Source: Acidimicrobiaceae bacterium (lineage in GTDB: Bacteria; Actinomycetota; Acidimicrobiia; Acidimicrobiales; UBA8592). Taken from it: DNA of 62,602 nt. A program made the translations under genes and the position numbers. The notes under the pieces were generated by a model. That model did no database searches. It saw only the letters and a list, made by a program, of their open reading frames with translations, and had not been told where the DNA came from. The stretch covers positions 1-62,602 of the forward strand of contig JAHECR010000021.1 in NCBI GenBank assembly GCA_024641655.1. Reading direction: 5' to 3'. Below are positions 16,445 through 24,430 of the stretch, one piece after another; the first letter of the stretch is position 1, and every line of letters begins with the position of its first letter.

Positions 16445-16522
16445 TGTCGTGTCGCCTCCTCTCCTGGCCACGGGCTCCCGAAGCGTAGCAGCCGGCCCCG
16501 AGCTCGGGAACCCTTCGGCGCG

Positions 16523-16538
16523 TGTTTCACGTGAAACC
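16523..16538. promoter_or_regulatory. parS site 1
   Basis: TGTTTCACGTGAAACC matches the 16-bp consensus TGTTTCACGTGAAACA at 15 positions. It lies about 80 bp upstream of the parA start and may also mediate ParB control of the operon. Confidence 0.92.
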
Positions 16539-16587
16539 TTCCTCCTCGGTTGCGCCTGCCTACCCGATCTGGGCCGCCCAGGCTCGG

Positions 16588-16603
16588 TGTTTCACGTGGA
16601 ACA
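16588..16603. promoter_or_regulatory. parS site 2
   Basis: TGTTTCACGTGGAACA has one mismatch to the parS consensus and lies 49 bp beyond site 1. Confidence 0.88.
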
Positions 16604-16954
16604 CCTCTCATGGGTCTGCCCTGCTCGTGAGTGAGGCGCAATGCAGATCCCGACGTAGTGCCCCATCCAATACCGCTCGCCCGACGAGCAGCGCGTGGTC
16701 TTCCGAGCGGGCACCCGGAGAAGCGGCCGGCCCTGCGCCCCCCACGGCACCAGTCACCTGGCCGACACTGGAGATCCCTGGCCCTTCGGGACACCCCTGC
16801 CAGACCGGACCCACATGGCGACATCCGCCGCGCTCGCCCGGTGCCACACGCAGGTGATCTCGGCCCGGGGCGGGCTGCCGAGCAGATCAAGCCGGGGAGC
16901 CGACGCACGGACCTCGAGGGCCGACCTCGTGACGGGTGCAACGCCTCTTTAGCA

Positions 16955-17030
16955 GCAGAGCGCGTTGTGATCAGCAGAGCGCGTTGTGATCAGCAGAGCG
17001 CGTCGTGATCAGCAGAGCGCGTCGTGATCA
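16955..17030. repeat. Four 19-bp direct repeats between parS sites
   Basis: AGCAGAGCGCGTYGTGATC occurs four times without gaps (16955, 16974, 16993, 17012); Y is T in the first two and C in the last two. The junctions create the palindrome TGATCA. The array sits between parS 2 and parS 3, with no coding function. It may bind a nucleoid or partition factor (inference). Confidence 0.93.
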
Positions 17031-17214
17031 GCCGAGAGGTACACCCTTGACCGGGGAGGAGGGACGATTCCCCGACAGGCAACGCCCGAGACCAGGGACC
17101 CGACACGAGGAACCCAAGACACCAGGACTGACACACGAGGCCCGACCGACCGTGTGCCCCCGGAAGAAAGCGGCCTACCTCAACGCACACCGAGCCGTGA
17201 CCATGAAGGCGTGG

Positions 17215-17230
17215 TGTTTCACGTGAAACA
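17215..17230. promoter_or_regulatory. parS site 3 (perfect)
   Basis: TGTTTCACGTGAAACA is identical to the bacterial parS consensus, a perfect 16-bp palindrome, about 100 bp past the end of rsmG. Confidence 0.96.
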
Positions 17231-17330
17231 GCGCGACGGAGAGGTCCGCAAGAGCGTGTGACCGTCGAACGTAGACGCGACCACTCGCAGCCATTGGGGC
17301 GCTTCGCTCGCCGGTAGCGTCCTGCTGCGC

Positions 17331-17957
17331 TCACACCCACAACGGGCGCTTACGCGGGGTGCCCGCCTTACGCGGATAGCGATCTGCCGGTCGAGCGACC
17401 AGCTCGAGAATCTGGAAGGTCCCGCCGCCAGCGACCACGCGATCGCGGGGAACCAGCCCCGTCGACGCAAGAGCCGACGCGTCCCAGCGGGCGGGGCGAT
17501 CCGGTGGCTCGCTCACCACGAGGTGCCCACCCACGTTGAGGAAGCGACACGCGCACTCGGCCGTCACCGCCGGAGGTGCGAACGACCTGGCCGTCACCAA
17601 CGCCGCGCGACCATCCCAAGCAACCAGGCGCGCCGCGTCTTCCGCCTCGGCCATCACCACGCTCACCCGGTCTTGTGATCCGAGCTGCTCCACCATCCAC
17701 TGGAGGAACGTCGCGCGTCGCTCGCCGCGTTCGATCAGGGCAAACCGGGCGCGGGGCCACTGATCGATGAGCACGCACGCCGGGACGCCGCCGCCCGAGC
17801 CGAGGTCCACCACCAGTGGGCCGGTCCCGGCCGCCGCGAGTAGCGGAGTACTGACGGCGACAAATCCCTGACCGTTCGCGACATGGTCCTCGAGCGGCGC
17901 ACTGCCGAGGAGCTTGCGTTCCCTGGCTTCGGCCAAGATGTCGAGCAGTGCGGTCAT
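17331..17957 (-). CDS. rsmG: 16S rRNA (guanine-N7) methyltransferase RsmG
   Basis: RsmG (GidB) methylates N7 of G527 (E. coli numbering) of 16S rRNA using S-adenosylmethionine. The 208-residue product carries the SAM-binding VVDLGSGGGVPACVL, ALIERGERRATFLQWM, AEAEDAA and ARSFAPPAVTAECA. ATG at 17957 gives the normal family length; AGTGTA (17966-17971, reading TACACT on the coding strand) ends 8 nt upstream and suggests its own leaderless promoter. A hairpin separates it from jag. Loss of rsmG gives low-level streptomycin resistance in many bacteria (known). Confidence 0.93.
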   Translation of the reverse strand: MTALLDILAEARERKLLGSAPLEDHVANGQGFVAVSTPLLAAAGTGPLVVDLGSGGGVPACVLIDQWPRARFALIERGERRATFLQWMVEQLGSQDRVSVVMAEAEDAARLVAWDGRAALVTARSFAPPAVTAECACRFLNVGGHLVVSEPPDRPARWDASALASTGLVPRDRVVAGGGTFQILELVARPADRYPRKAGTPRKRPLWV

Positions 17958-17993
17958 GGCTCGAGAGTGTAGGGGCGGCCCAGCCACCACGCG

Positions 17994-18025
17994 GAACGAC
18001 CCAACCACACTGGGCTGGGTCGTTC
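17994..18025 (-). terminator. Hairpin between jag and rsmG
   Basis: GAACGACCCA (17994-18003) and TGGGTCGTTC (18016-18025) form a perfect 10-bp stem around 12 nt. It lies after the jag stop codon and likely ends the rpmH-jag transcript, though no T-run is visible. Confidence 0.55.
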
Positions 18026-18066
18026 GATCGGTACCACTCGCCGGGCGATTCCCCGTTCGGTTGGGA

Positions 18067-19002
18067 TCAATCTGCCAGGCTCAGCACGACGTGTCGGCGG
18101 GGATCCTCCCCGGCGCTGCTGCTGACGATGCCGTCGATCTCGGCGGCGGCGTCGTGCACGATCTTTCGATCTGCCGATCCCATGGGCTCGAGCGCGATCG
18201 CCTCGCCCGATTCGACGACGCGCTGGGCCTGCTCGATGGTGAACTTCACGAGCGCAGCCTTGCGACGTTCCCGATAGCCGGCGACATCCACGACGAGCCG
18301 GTTGGTGTCGCGCCCATCAGCGTGCCGCTGCATGGCCGCACGCGCCAGCTCCTGAATCGCTCGCAGCGTGCCCGCTCGCGGACCGACCAGGAGTCCGACG
18401 GCGCTGCCGTCGACAACCCCCACGACGGTGTCATCCTCTTCGGTCGTGGCGCTCACAGTGGCCTCGAGCCCGAAACCCGCCAGCAGCCCTTCCAAGAACT
18501 CCTTGACCACATCCTGCTGTTCTTGGATCGAAACCATTTCTCGCGTGTCGTCGCTCACCGTCTTCTCCTTCTTGGGCTTGCTCGAAGCCGGCTTCGCAGT
18601 CGGCGTGGGTTCGTCGTTGCCTGCACGGCCGCTGTCACCGTCACCCGACGGTGCCGACGCGGGCTTCCCAGCGTCGCTCTTGGCCTTCTGCCTACCGCCG
18701 CCGCTCTCGCGCCGGCTGCCCTCACCGTCGCCGCGCCCTGCGCCCTTCGAGCGACGACCACCTCGGGAAGACCCGTCGCCGTCACGTCCCTTTCGGCTCC
18801 GCCCACGATCAGATTTCGGCGGCGGTGCCGATGGCCGGACCCGTGCCCGGACTCGGGCCTCGACGCGCTTGAGGCCGAGCCAGCGGTTCTCGGGTTCCTG
18901 TACGACCTCGAATTCGGCGTCCTCTCGAGCAACACCGAGCTGGTCGAGTGCTAGCTCTTCGGCTTCGGCGACGGTCTCGCCTCTGACTTCAACCCACTCC
19001 AT
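18067..19002 (-). CDS. jag: Jag/KhpB-type RNA-binding protein
   Basis: A 311-residue member of the Jag (KhpB/EloR) family, RNA-binding proteins linked to cell elongation and encoded beside yidC. Domains in order: Jag-N (about 1-50: MEWVEVRGETVAEAEELAL), a long low-complexity linker rich in Gly, Ser, Arg and Lys (about 55-155), a KH domain with VGLLVGPRAGTLRAIQELA (about 190-235), and a C-terminal R3H domain (RERRKAALVKFTIEQA...LEPMGSADRKIVHDAA). The linker is longer than in Firmicutes homologues. It starts 3 bp after yidC ends and belongs to the same transcript. Confidence 0.93.
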   Translation of the reverse strand: MEWVEVRGETVAEAEELALDQLGVAREDAEFEVVQEPENRWLGLKRVEARVRARVRPSAPPPKSDRGRSRKGRDGDGSSRGGRRSKGAGRGDGEGSRRESGGGRQKAKSDAGKPASAPSGDGDSGRAGNDEPTPTAKPASSKPKKEKTVSDDTREMVSIQEQQDVVKEFLEGLLAGFGLEATVSATTEEDDTVVGVVDGSAVGLLVGPRAGTLRAIQELARAAMQRHADGRDTNRLVVDVAGYRERRKAALVKFTIEQAQRVVESGEAIALEPMGSADRKIVHDAAAEIDGIVSSSAGEDPRRHVVLSLAD

Positions 19003-19005
19003 CGT

Positions 19006-20100
19006 TCATCTCTTCTTGTCACGACGGCGAGAACCCGAGTTCTGCTCGTCTTGGTCCTTCTTGGGGGTGACCCGCTTGGACTGGGAACGCGTTGGCGTTT
19101 CGCCCGTGGACTTCTTCGATCCCGGCGCTGTTGCCGGCCCGCCGGTTGCGGGCTTGCGGGTGCGCTTCTTCGGGGGATTCTTCACCGGGCGGCGTGAACC
19201 ATGGTTCACGCCCGAGCTGGCTGCCGGCGTGCGGCGTGATCCCGCATCATCGGCAGCCTTGTCAGCGGCGACGGGTCGGACGATCTCGGGACCGTCGTCG
19301 GAGCCGCTGTAGAACTTCCTCGTGATGACCATTTGCTGGAAGACACGGAAGGTGTTCGACACGAGGAAGTAGACGACCAGCGCCGCGGGCATCGTGAACG
19401 AGAACACCGGCAGCATGAACGGCAACACCTTCATGATGGCCTGTTGCTGCGGGTTCATGCTCGCGTTGGTCGACCGACCCTGGATCTGTTTCTGCTGAAG
19501 CCACGACGTCAAACCGACGACGAGCACCATGAGCAGGTAGGGGAGCGCGTGGACCAGTCCTTCGGACAAGGCCTGCGAGGGCGTCTGCGAGAGATCGATC
19601 CCAAGCGATTTCATCTCGGTGTGCCCGCGTAGATCCATGCTCATCTGGCTGCTGGCGTCGAGGAAGTCCGGGTTGAAGACCCGCTTTGGGAACGTCGACA
19701 AGCTGAGGCCATCTCGCTGGGAGAAATCCCCGATCGACATACCGACGTCGCTGACTCGACGACTCAGACCCCGCACCAGCCGATATAGCACGATGAAAAC
19801 CGGCATCTGGACGAGCATCGGCAGACACCCGCTCAGCGGGTTCACACTGTTGGCCTGGTAAAGGGCCATCATCTCCTGGTTGAGCCGCTCGCGGTCGTTG
19901 CCGTACTTCGACCGGAGCCGCTTGACCTCGGGCTGCAGCCGACTCATCGCGAGCATGTTCTTGGTCTGGCGCAGCGTGACCGGCGCCATGACCGACATCA
20001 CCATGAGGGTGAACAAGATGATGGCGCCGCCGTAGCTCGGCCACAGGTCGTACAGGAAGCTCATGACGTCGGCCATGAAATGGAACAGGGGATCGAACAT
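19006..20100 (-). CDS. yidC: Membrane protein insertase YidC
   Basis: A 364-residue YidC/Oxa1 insertase that inserts and folds membrane proteins with or without SecYEG. The protein begins at the first hydrophobic segment (FHFMADVMSFLYDLW), continues with AIILFTLMVMSVMAP, a cytoplasmic coiled hairpin (LQPEVKRLRSKYGNDRERLN), LPMLVQMPVFIVLYRLV, YLLMVLVVGLTSWL and PALVVYFLVSNTF. The conserved hydrophilic-groove Arg is in APVTLRQTKN. The last about 100 residues are Lys/Arg/Ser-rich and unstructured, as is common for actinobacterial YidC. Starts 2 bp after yidD ends. Confidence 0.95.
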   Translation of the reverse strand: MFDPLFHFMADVMSFLYDLWPSYGGAIILFTLMVMSVMAPVTLRQTKNMLAMSRLQPEVKRLRSKYGNDRERLNQEMMALYQANSVNPLSGCLPMLVQMPVFIVLYRLVRGLSRRVSDVGMSIGDFSQRDGLSLSTFPKRVFNPDFLDASSQMSMDLRGHTEMKSLGIDLSQTPSQALSEGLVHALPYLLMVLVVGLTSWLQQKQIQGRSTNASMNPQQQAIMKVLPFMLPVFSFTMPAALVVYFLVSNTFRVFQQMVITRKFYSGSDDGPEIVRPVAADKAADDAGSRRTPAASSGVNHGSRRPVKNPPKKRTRKPATGGPATAPGSKKSTGETPTRSQSKRVTPKKDQDEQNSGSRRRDKKR

Positions 20101-20102
20101 GG

Positions 20103-20378
20103 TCAGCCCTTCGGAGGAACAGGGTCATACCCGTGGCCGCCCCACGGGTGGCAACGACCGACACGTCGGATTGCTAGCCAGCTTCCCCGCCACGCCCCAT
20201 GTAGCGAGATTGCGTCCGCGGCAAAGCGCGAACAGGTGGGGTCATACCGGCACGAGGGAGGTCGGCCGGCGGTGATCGTCTGATAGAGCCCGATGGCTCG
20301 CAGGGCAACACGAGCAACGAGGCTGAGGCCATCGGCGGCGCCGGCCGGTGCGGTCGACGAAATCCCAACCGCGCTCAC
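20103..20378 (-). CDS. yidD: Membrane protein insertion efficiency factor YidD
   Basis: YidD is a small amphipathic protein at the inner membrane that assists YidC-dependent insertion. The 91-residue product has the family core: [20 protein letters not shown], the Cys-containing [11 protein letters not shown] and [21 protein letters not shown] at 20378 overlaps the rnpA stop (GTGA), indicating coupled translation; the first 20 residues are an extra Ala/Gly-rich lead. Confidence 0.93.
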   Translation of the reverse strand: MSAVGISSTAPAGAADGLSLVARVALRAIGLYQTITAGRPPSCRYDPTCSRFAADAISLHGAWRGSWLAIRRVGRCHPWGGHGYDPVPPKG

Positions 20379-20701
20379 GGTTGCACCTTCTGTAGTGCAG
20401 ACTTCAACCATGTCGCGCCCTGCTCGTAGTCCCACCCTGCGCCACGAACCACGATGAGGTAGTGCCCGGGTGCATAGCGCTGTGGCTCGTCGCGCACCAG
20501 CGCCGCGAACGCAGCGCGTAGGCGCCGCCGCGCCCGATTGCGAACCACCGCCGTGCCGACGGCGCGACTGATGGAGAACGCCGCGCACGCCTCTGCGCTC
20601 GCTCCGGGTCGGAATACGACCGCGAGCATCCCAGCGCGCGCTCGACGTCCTTCTCGCTGCAACGCGTCAAACGAACGACGACCACGAATACGGCCGATCA
20701 A
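20375..20701 (-). CDS. rnpA: Ribonuclease P protein component
   Basis: The protein subunit of RNase P, which with the RNA subunit matures tRNA 5' ends. The 108-residue product shows the family features: [16 protein letters not shown] at the N-terminus, [24 protein letters not shown] containing the RNR motif, and YLIVVRGAG. The TTG start at 20701 overlaps the rpmH stop codon (TTGA), so translation is coupled to rpmH. The longer frame upstream reads through rpmH antisense-free sequence in another frame and is not used. Confidence 0.93.
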   Translation of the reverse strand: MIGRIRGRRSFDALQREGRRARAGMLAVVFRPGASAEACAAFSISRAVGTAVVRNRARRRLRAAFAALVRDEPQRYAPGHYLIVVRGAGWDYEQGATWLKSALQKVQP

Positions 20702-20832
20702 GCCGAGAGCTTCTGCCTTCCGCGCCGACGTCGGCCGTTGACGATGGCGCGACCAGCACGGCTGGCCATCCGCTGGCGGAAGCCGTGGCGCTTGGCACGA
20801 CGGCGGACATTTGGTTGAAACGTACGCTTCAC
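20698..20832 (-). CDS. rpmH: 50S ribosomal protein L34
   Basis: A 44-residue, very basic ribosomal protein: [17 protein letters not shown] with the usual FRQRM, ending [15 protein letters not shown] at 20832 has an AAGGA Shine-Dalgarno. It heads the rpmH-rnpA-yidD-yidC-jag run and is divergent from dnaA, as in nearly all bacteria. Confidence 0.97.
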   Translation of the reverse strand: MKRTFQPNVRRRAKRHGFRQRMASRAGRAIVNGRRRRGRQKLSA

Positions 20833-21610
20833 GATGGATCCTTGGTCTTGGTGCAGCCGGGGCCGCCGATCCGGGATCGATGACCTTCCGACGAATGCAC
20901 ACACACGCACATCCATCCGCCGAGCCTTCAGGCCCGACGAGATGGCGCATGGGAACACCCGTCCCTGGCCGCAACGGTGATCCAACACACCCTGATTCTC
21001 GAGCCCGGTCCGGTCAAGGTCGGCTCGTACGAGCGCAGGCAGCACTGATCATCGCCACGGCGAACAGCCTTACGCTAGAGGGGCCGGGTACCGCGCGGCA
21101 ACCAGGCCATGGACAGGGCCTCCCGAACGGCTCCTCGATCGGGACCGTTGGCCCCATTCGCCGGCGCCGCGAACAGGGCCGGACAGGTCGCCCGCGGCAA
21201 CGTTCGGGCGCCACTGTGGAGAAATGCCAGTCAATGCCAGGCTGTAGGGCGCGGTCGGGCCTTCGCCCCCACCGGTGGCGACCTTCCGTCCACAGGGCTC
21301 GGTCTGCCCGGTTCGGCCCCCGACATTTTCCACAGGCAGGGAGCACGACTTGCCGAACTACTCGTCCACATCCTGGGGAAAACCCTCCAAATAGGGGTGT
21401 TGACCTGCGGAAACATATCCACCGCGTCATCCACTAGATGTTGTGCCGATCCGCTGGTAGGTTGCCCAACCCATGCCACCCACTGATGGCTGAGGCCGCG
21501 GCAACACGCCACGTCGTCATCCATTCGGGCGGGCACCCACATCCTGCGGCGGGCTTATCCACATGTGTGGACCGCACTGTGGACAGACCGACGAGAAGGG
21601 CGTACATACG
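20833..21610. other. Non-coding region between rpmH and dnaA with scattered DnaA boxes
   Basis: A 778-bp gap with no convincing gene. DnaA-box-like nonamers occur at 21215-21223 (TGTGGAGAA), 21286-21294 (CCGTCCACA), 21326-21334 (TTTTCCACA), 21362-21370 (TCGTCCACA) and a tight group at 21555-21586. It presumably carries the divergent rpmH and dnaA promoters and may be part of a bipartite origin. Confidence 0.6.
21555..21586. promoter_or_regulatory. DnaA-box group just upstream of dnaA
   Basis: TTATCCACA (21555-21563, perfect) is followed by TGTGGACCG (21566-21574) and TGTGGACAG (21578-21586), 25 to 56 bp before the dnaA start. They are placed to let DnaA repress its own promoter. Confidence 0.75.
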
Positions 21611-23029
21611 GTGACCAACGCCACCCAGTTGTGGGACGCATGCGCTCAATCGATTCGTGACCAGGTCTCCGACGGCGTGTGGAATTCCACGTTCAAAGAG
21701 GCCAAGCCCCATGCGGTCAGCGATTCGGAACTCGTGTTGACCGTTCCGAGTCAGTGGGTAAAGGAACGCATCGAAGGCCGGTACTACCAACTCGTGCTCG
21801 AGGCGCTCGGGGAGGCGTCGACCCAGCCCGTGCAGATGATCATCGAGGTCGAAACCGACAGTGTCGGGGAACCCGAGATCGATCTCCGCCACTTCGACCA
21901 TCTCGGCGCTCGCCCCGCGATTGCCATGGTGGAGATCCCCGTCCCCGCACCGACGCCGTCGACCCCCGACGGAAGTCGAGGGTCGCTTGGCCCCACGGGC
22001 ATGGCCCCGGCGATCAACGAGCGTTACACGTTCGAGAGCTTCGTCACCGGAACCAGCAACCGATTCGCGCACGCCGCAGCGCTTTCGGTTGCCGAGCGCC
22101 CGTCCAAGTCCTACAACCCGCTCTTCATCCACGGCGACGCGGGCCTCGGTAAGACCCACCTTCTCCAGGCCATCGGGAGCTACGTCCACGACAACTACCC
22201 GACGTACTCCACGCTCTACGTGTCGACCGAGACGTTCCTGAACGAATTCGTCGAGGCGATCCGCACCAATCAGCGTGCCGACTTCAAACGCCGCTACCGC
22301 GAGATCGACGTGCTGCTCGTCGACGACATTCAATTCCTCGAGGGTAAAGAAGGCCTCCAGGAGGAGTTCTTCCACACCTTCAACACCCTCTATCAGGCCA
22401 ACAAGCAGATCGTCCTCTCCTCAGATCGCCCACCCGACGCGATCTCGACGCTGGAGGACCGGCTCCGCAGCCGTTTCAAGATGGGCCTCATCACCGACAT
22501 CCAGCCACCCGATCTCGAAACCCGTCTGGCCATCTTGAGCAAGAAGGCCGAACACGAGAACCAGGTCCCACCCGACGTACTCGAATTCATCGCCAGTCAC
22601 GTCACCGACAACATCCGCGAGCTCGAGGGCGCGCTCATACGGGTGTGCGCCTACCGGAACCTCAACGGCAAGGCACTCACCGTCGACGTCGCCCGCGAAG
22701 TGCTCCACGACCTCGTCGCCACCCGTCAACCGCGGCCGATCACCCCTGATCTGATCATCGAAACCACCGCGCAGATGTTCGGGTTCACTCGTGAGGAGAT
22801 CATCGGCCAGCGCCGCCACCGCCCACTGGTCACAGCGCGCCAGATCGCGATGTACGTCTTCCGCGAGCTCACCGAGCTCAGCTACCCCGCGATCGCCCGC
22901 GAATTCGGCGGTCGTGATCACACCACGGTGATCCATGCCGTCGACAAAATCGGTTCGCTCATGTCGGATCGACGCCAGATCTACGACCAGGTCACCGAGC
23001 TCATCCAACGCGTACGATCGGGAAATTGA
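21611..23029 (+). CDS. dnaA: Chromosomal replication initiator DnaA
   Basis: DnaA binds DnaA boxes, opens the origin and helps load the helicase. The 472-residue protein has domain I (about 1-85, LWDACAQSIRDQV...VKERIEGRY), a variable linker, the AAA+ domain III (Walker A GDAGLGKTH, Walker B VLLVDDIQFLEGKE, sensor LSSDRPPD) and domain IV with the DNA-binding signature GGRDHTTVIHA near the C-terminus. GTG at 21611 is the correct N-terminus by comparison with the family; the frame continues upstream without homology. Likely autoregulated through the boxes at 21555-21586. Confidence 0.97.
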   Translation: MTNATQLWDACAQSIRDQVSDGVWNSTFKEAKPHAVSDSELVLTVPSQWVKERIEGRYYQLVLEALGEASTQPVQMIIEVETDSVGEPEIDLRHFDHLGARPAIAMVEIPVPAPTPSTPDGSRGSLGPTGMAPAINERYTFESFVTGTSNRFAHAAALSVAERPSKSYNPLFIHGDAGLGKTHLLQAIGSYVHDNYPTYSTLYVSTETFLNEFVEAIRTNQRADFKRRYREIDVLLVDDIQFLEGKEGLQEEFFHTFNTLYQANKQIVLSSDRPPDAISTLEDRLRSRFKMGLITDIQPPDLETRLAILSKKAEHENQVPPDVLEFIASHVTDNIRELEGALIRVCAYRNLNGKALTVDVAREVLHDLVATRQPRPITPDLIIETTAQMFGFTREEIIGQRRHRPLVTARQIAMYVFRELTELSYPAIAREFGGRDHTTVIHAVDKIGSLMSDRRQIYDQVTELIQRVRSGN

Positions 23030-23314
23030 CGCTACGAAGTGTGCTTCGACACCCCCGATTCATCCCGTCCACATCCCCTGGGGACGGGACGGGGACGAAC
23101 CCCTCCATCTGTGGACGGCCCCCGACCGACGGGACAGAACACGCGAGAACACCTCGGAATGCCCTTGTGGAAAGGTCCAGTCGTCCACAACGAAGTCACA
23201 CCCTCCCCCTAATGTCTGACCAGCAGAAATAGGGTGTTCTCCACATCTCCACACACCTACTACCACTACTGAGCTTTTCAGATCCTTTCCGAAGCACGAG
23301 GAGTAGTCCACACC
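23030..23314. other. oriC: Replication origin oriC (dnaA-dnaN intergenic region)
   Basis: The 285-bp dnaA-dnaN gap is the usual actinobacterial oriC. DnaA-box-like nonamers: 23065-23073 CCGTCCACA, 23110-23118 TGTGGACGG, 23166-23174 TGTGGAAAG, 23181-23189 TCGTCCACA, 23237-23245 TTCTCCACA, 23245-23253 ATCTCCACA and 23304-23312 TAGTCCACA. The part from about 23210 to 23290 is the least GC-rich stretch and ends in the trinucleotide run at 23257-23271. Together these fit an unwinding region immediately before dnaN. Confidence 0.88.
23257..23271. promoter_or_regulatory. DnaA-trio-like element in oriC
   Basis: CTA-CTA-CCA-CTA-CTG directly follows two abutting DnaA boxes (23237-23253) after 3 nt. 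On the opposite strand this reads 3'-GAT-GAT-GGT-GAT-GAC-5', the pattern of DnaA-trios, which guide the DnaA filament onto single-stranded DNA in the basal unwinding system known from Bacillus. Confidence 0.6.
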
Positions 23315-24409
23315 GTGAAGTTCCGATGCGAGCGTGAAGTACTCGTCGACGCGCTCAATACGGCCGGTCGAGCGGTGTCGGGAAGAGGCGGTTCTCTCCC
23401 CGTCCTCGCCGGCCTGCGTCTCGAACTCACCGGCGACAGCCTGGTGGTAACCGGCAGCGATCTCGATCTCACCATCACGGTCTCGCTACAGGTCGCGGGC
23501 AGCGACGACGGAGTGGCGGTCGTGCCTGCCAAGTTGCTCTCCGACGTCGTCCGAGCAGTGCAACCGGGCGCGGTCGAGATCACCGTCGACGGCAGCGACG
23601 CCGAGATCACCGCCGGGCGCAGCCAGTTCTCCCTGCGAACCATTCCCGCCGACGAGTATCCCCACCTGTCCGATGTCGTCGCCGAGGCCGTGACCATCGA
23701 CGGCAAGGCGTTCCTCGACGCGCTGCGACAGGTCGTACCGGCAGCGTCGTCTGATGACTCTCGCCCGATCCTCACCGGGGTGCTCATGGCCGCCGAAGAA
23801 GGCGGTTTGCGTCTCGTCGCAACCGACTCGTACCGCCTGGCGGTGCGAGACCTACCGGGTACCACCGTGCTCGCAGGAGAGCAGCGGATTCTCGTACCGT
23901 CACGAGCGCTCAACGAGTTGACCCGGCTGATCGGCGACGGCAGCACCGTGTCGTTGTACCTCGGCGAGCGCGATGCGTCGTTCGCGGTAGGGGGCGTCCG
24001 GATGACGACGCGTCTGATCGAAGGCGACTTCCCGAACTACCGCGGGCTGATCCCCGACAGCAATCCGAACAAGCTCACCGTCGGTCGTGCCGCCATGCTC
24101 GATGCGGTCCGCCGCGTCCGACTCCTGGCCCAGGAAGCCACACCCGTGCGTCTCAGCATGTCCGGCGACGGGCTGGAACTCGTGGCCATGACCCAAGACG
24201 TCGGTCAGGCCCACGAGTCGGTGGATGCCACCTACGACGGTGTCGACCTGGTGGTCGCGTTCAACGCGGACTACCTGTCGGTGGGGCTCGACGTCGCCCC
24301 CGGTGACGACGTGACGCTGGAAACCGTGGACGAGCTCAAACCGGCACTGCTGCGCTCCCCGTCGAATCCCGAGTTCCTGTACCTCCTCATGCCCGTCCGC
24401 GTCTCCTAG
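23315..24409 (+). CDS. dnaN: DNA polymerase III subunit beta (sliding clamp)
   Basis: A 364-residue beta clamp, which encircles DNA and tethers the polymerase. Three repeated clamp domains are visible; KFRCEREVLVDALNTAGRAV at the start, RPILTGVLMAAEEGGLRLVATDSYRLA in the middle, and the hydrophobic-pocket C-terminus ending NPEFLYLLMPVRVS. A DnaA box ends two bases before the GTG start at 23315. First gene of the dnaN-recF-DUF721-gyrB-gyrA series. Confidence 0.97.
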   Translation: MKFRCEREVLVDALNTAGRAVSGRGGSLPVLAGLRLELTGDSLVVTGSDLDLTITVSLQVAGSDDGVAVVPAKLLSDVVRAVQPGAVEITVDGSDAEITAGRSQFSLRTIPADEYPHLSDVVAEAVTIDGKAFLDALRQVVPAASSDDSRPILTGVLMAAEEGGLRLVATDSYRLAVRDLPGTTVLAGEQRILVPSRALNELTRLIGDGSTVSLYLGERDASFAVGGVRMTTRLIEGDFPNYRGLIPDSNPNKLTVGRAAMLDAVRRVRLLAQEATPVRLSMSGDGLELVAMTQDVGQAHESVDATYDGVDLVVAFNADYLSVGLDVAPGDDVTLETVDELKPALLRSPSNPEFLYLLMPVRVS

Positions 24410-24430
24410 GTGTGTGCGCCGTCTTGAGTC

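Larger units (their letters stand above)
16445..17330. other. Centromere-like non-coding region between parA and rsmG
   Basis: This 886-bp gap has no convincing gene; the ORFs in it overlap on both strands and show no family features. It holds three parS sites (16523, 16588, 17215), four 19-bp direct repeats (16955-17030) and presumably the parAB promoter. It is the likely nucleation zone of the ParB-parS partition complex. Confidence 0.7.

Noticed and set aside
16955..17030. CRISPR array
   Set aside because: The 19-bp units are contiguous with no unique spacers.
20375..20974. 199-residue form of RnpA
   Set aside because: The extra N-terminus is rpmH read in another frame; the RnpA family start coincides with TTG 20701.
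21563..21610. Extended N-terminus of DnaA from GTG 21563
   Set aside because: These codons overlap the DnaA-box group and lack homology; the family N-terminus begins at GTG 21611.
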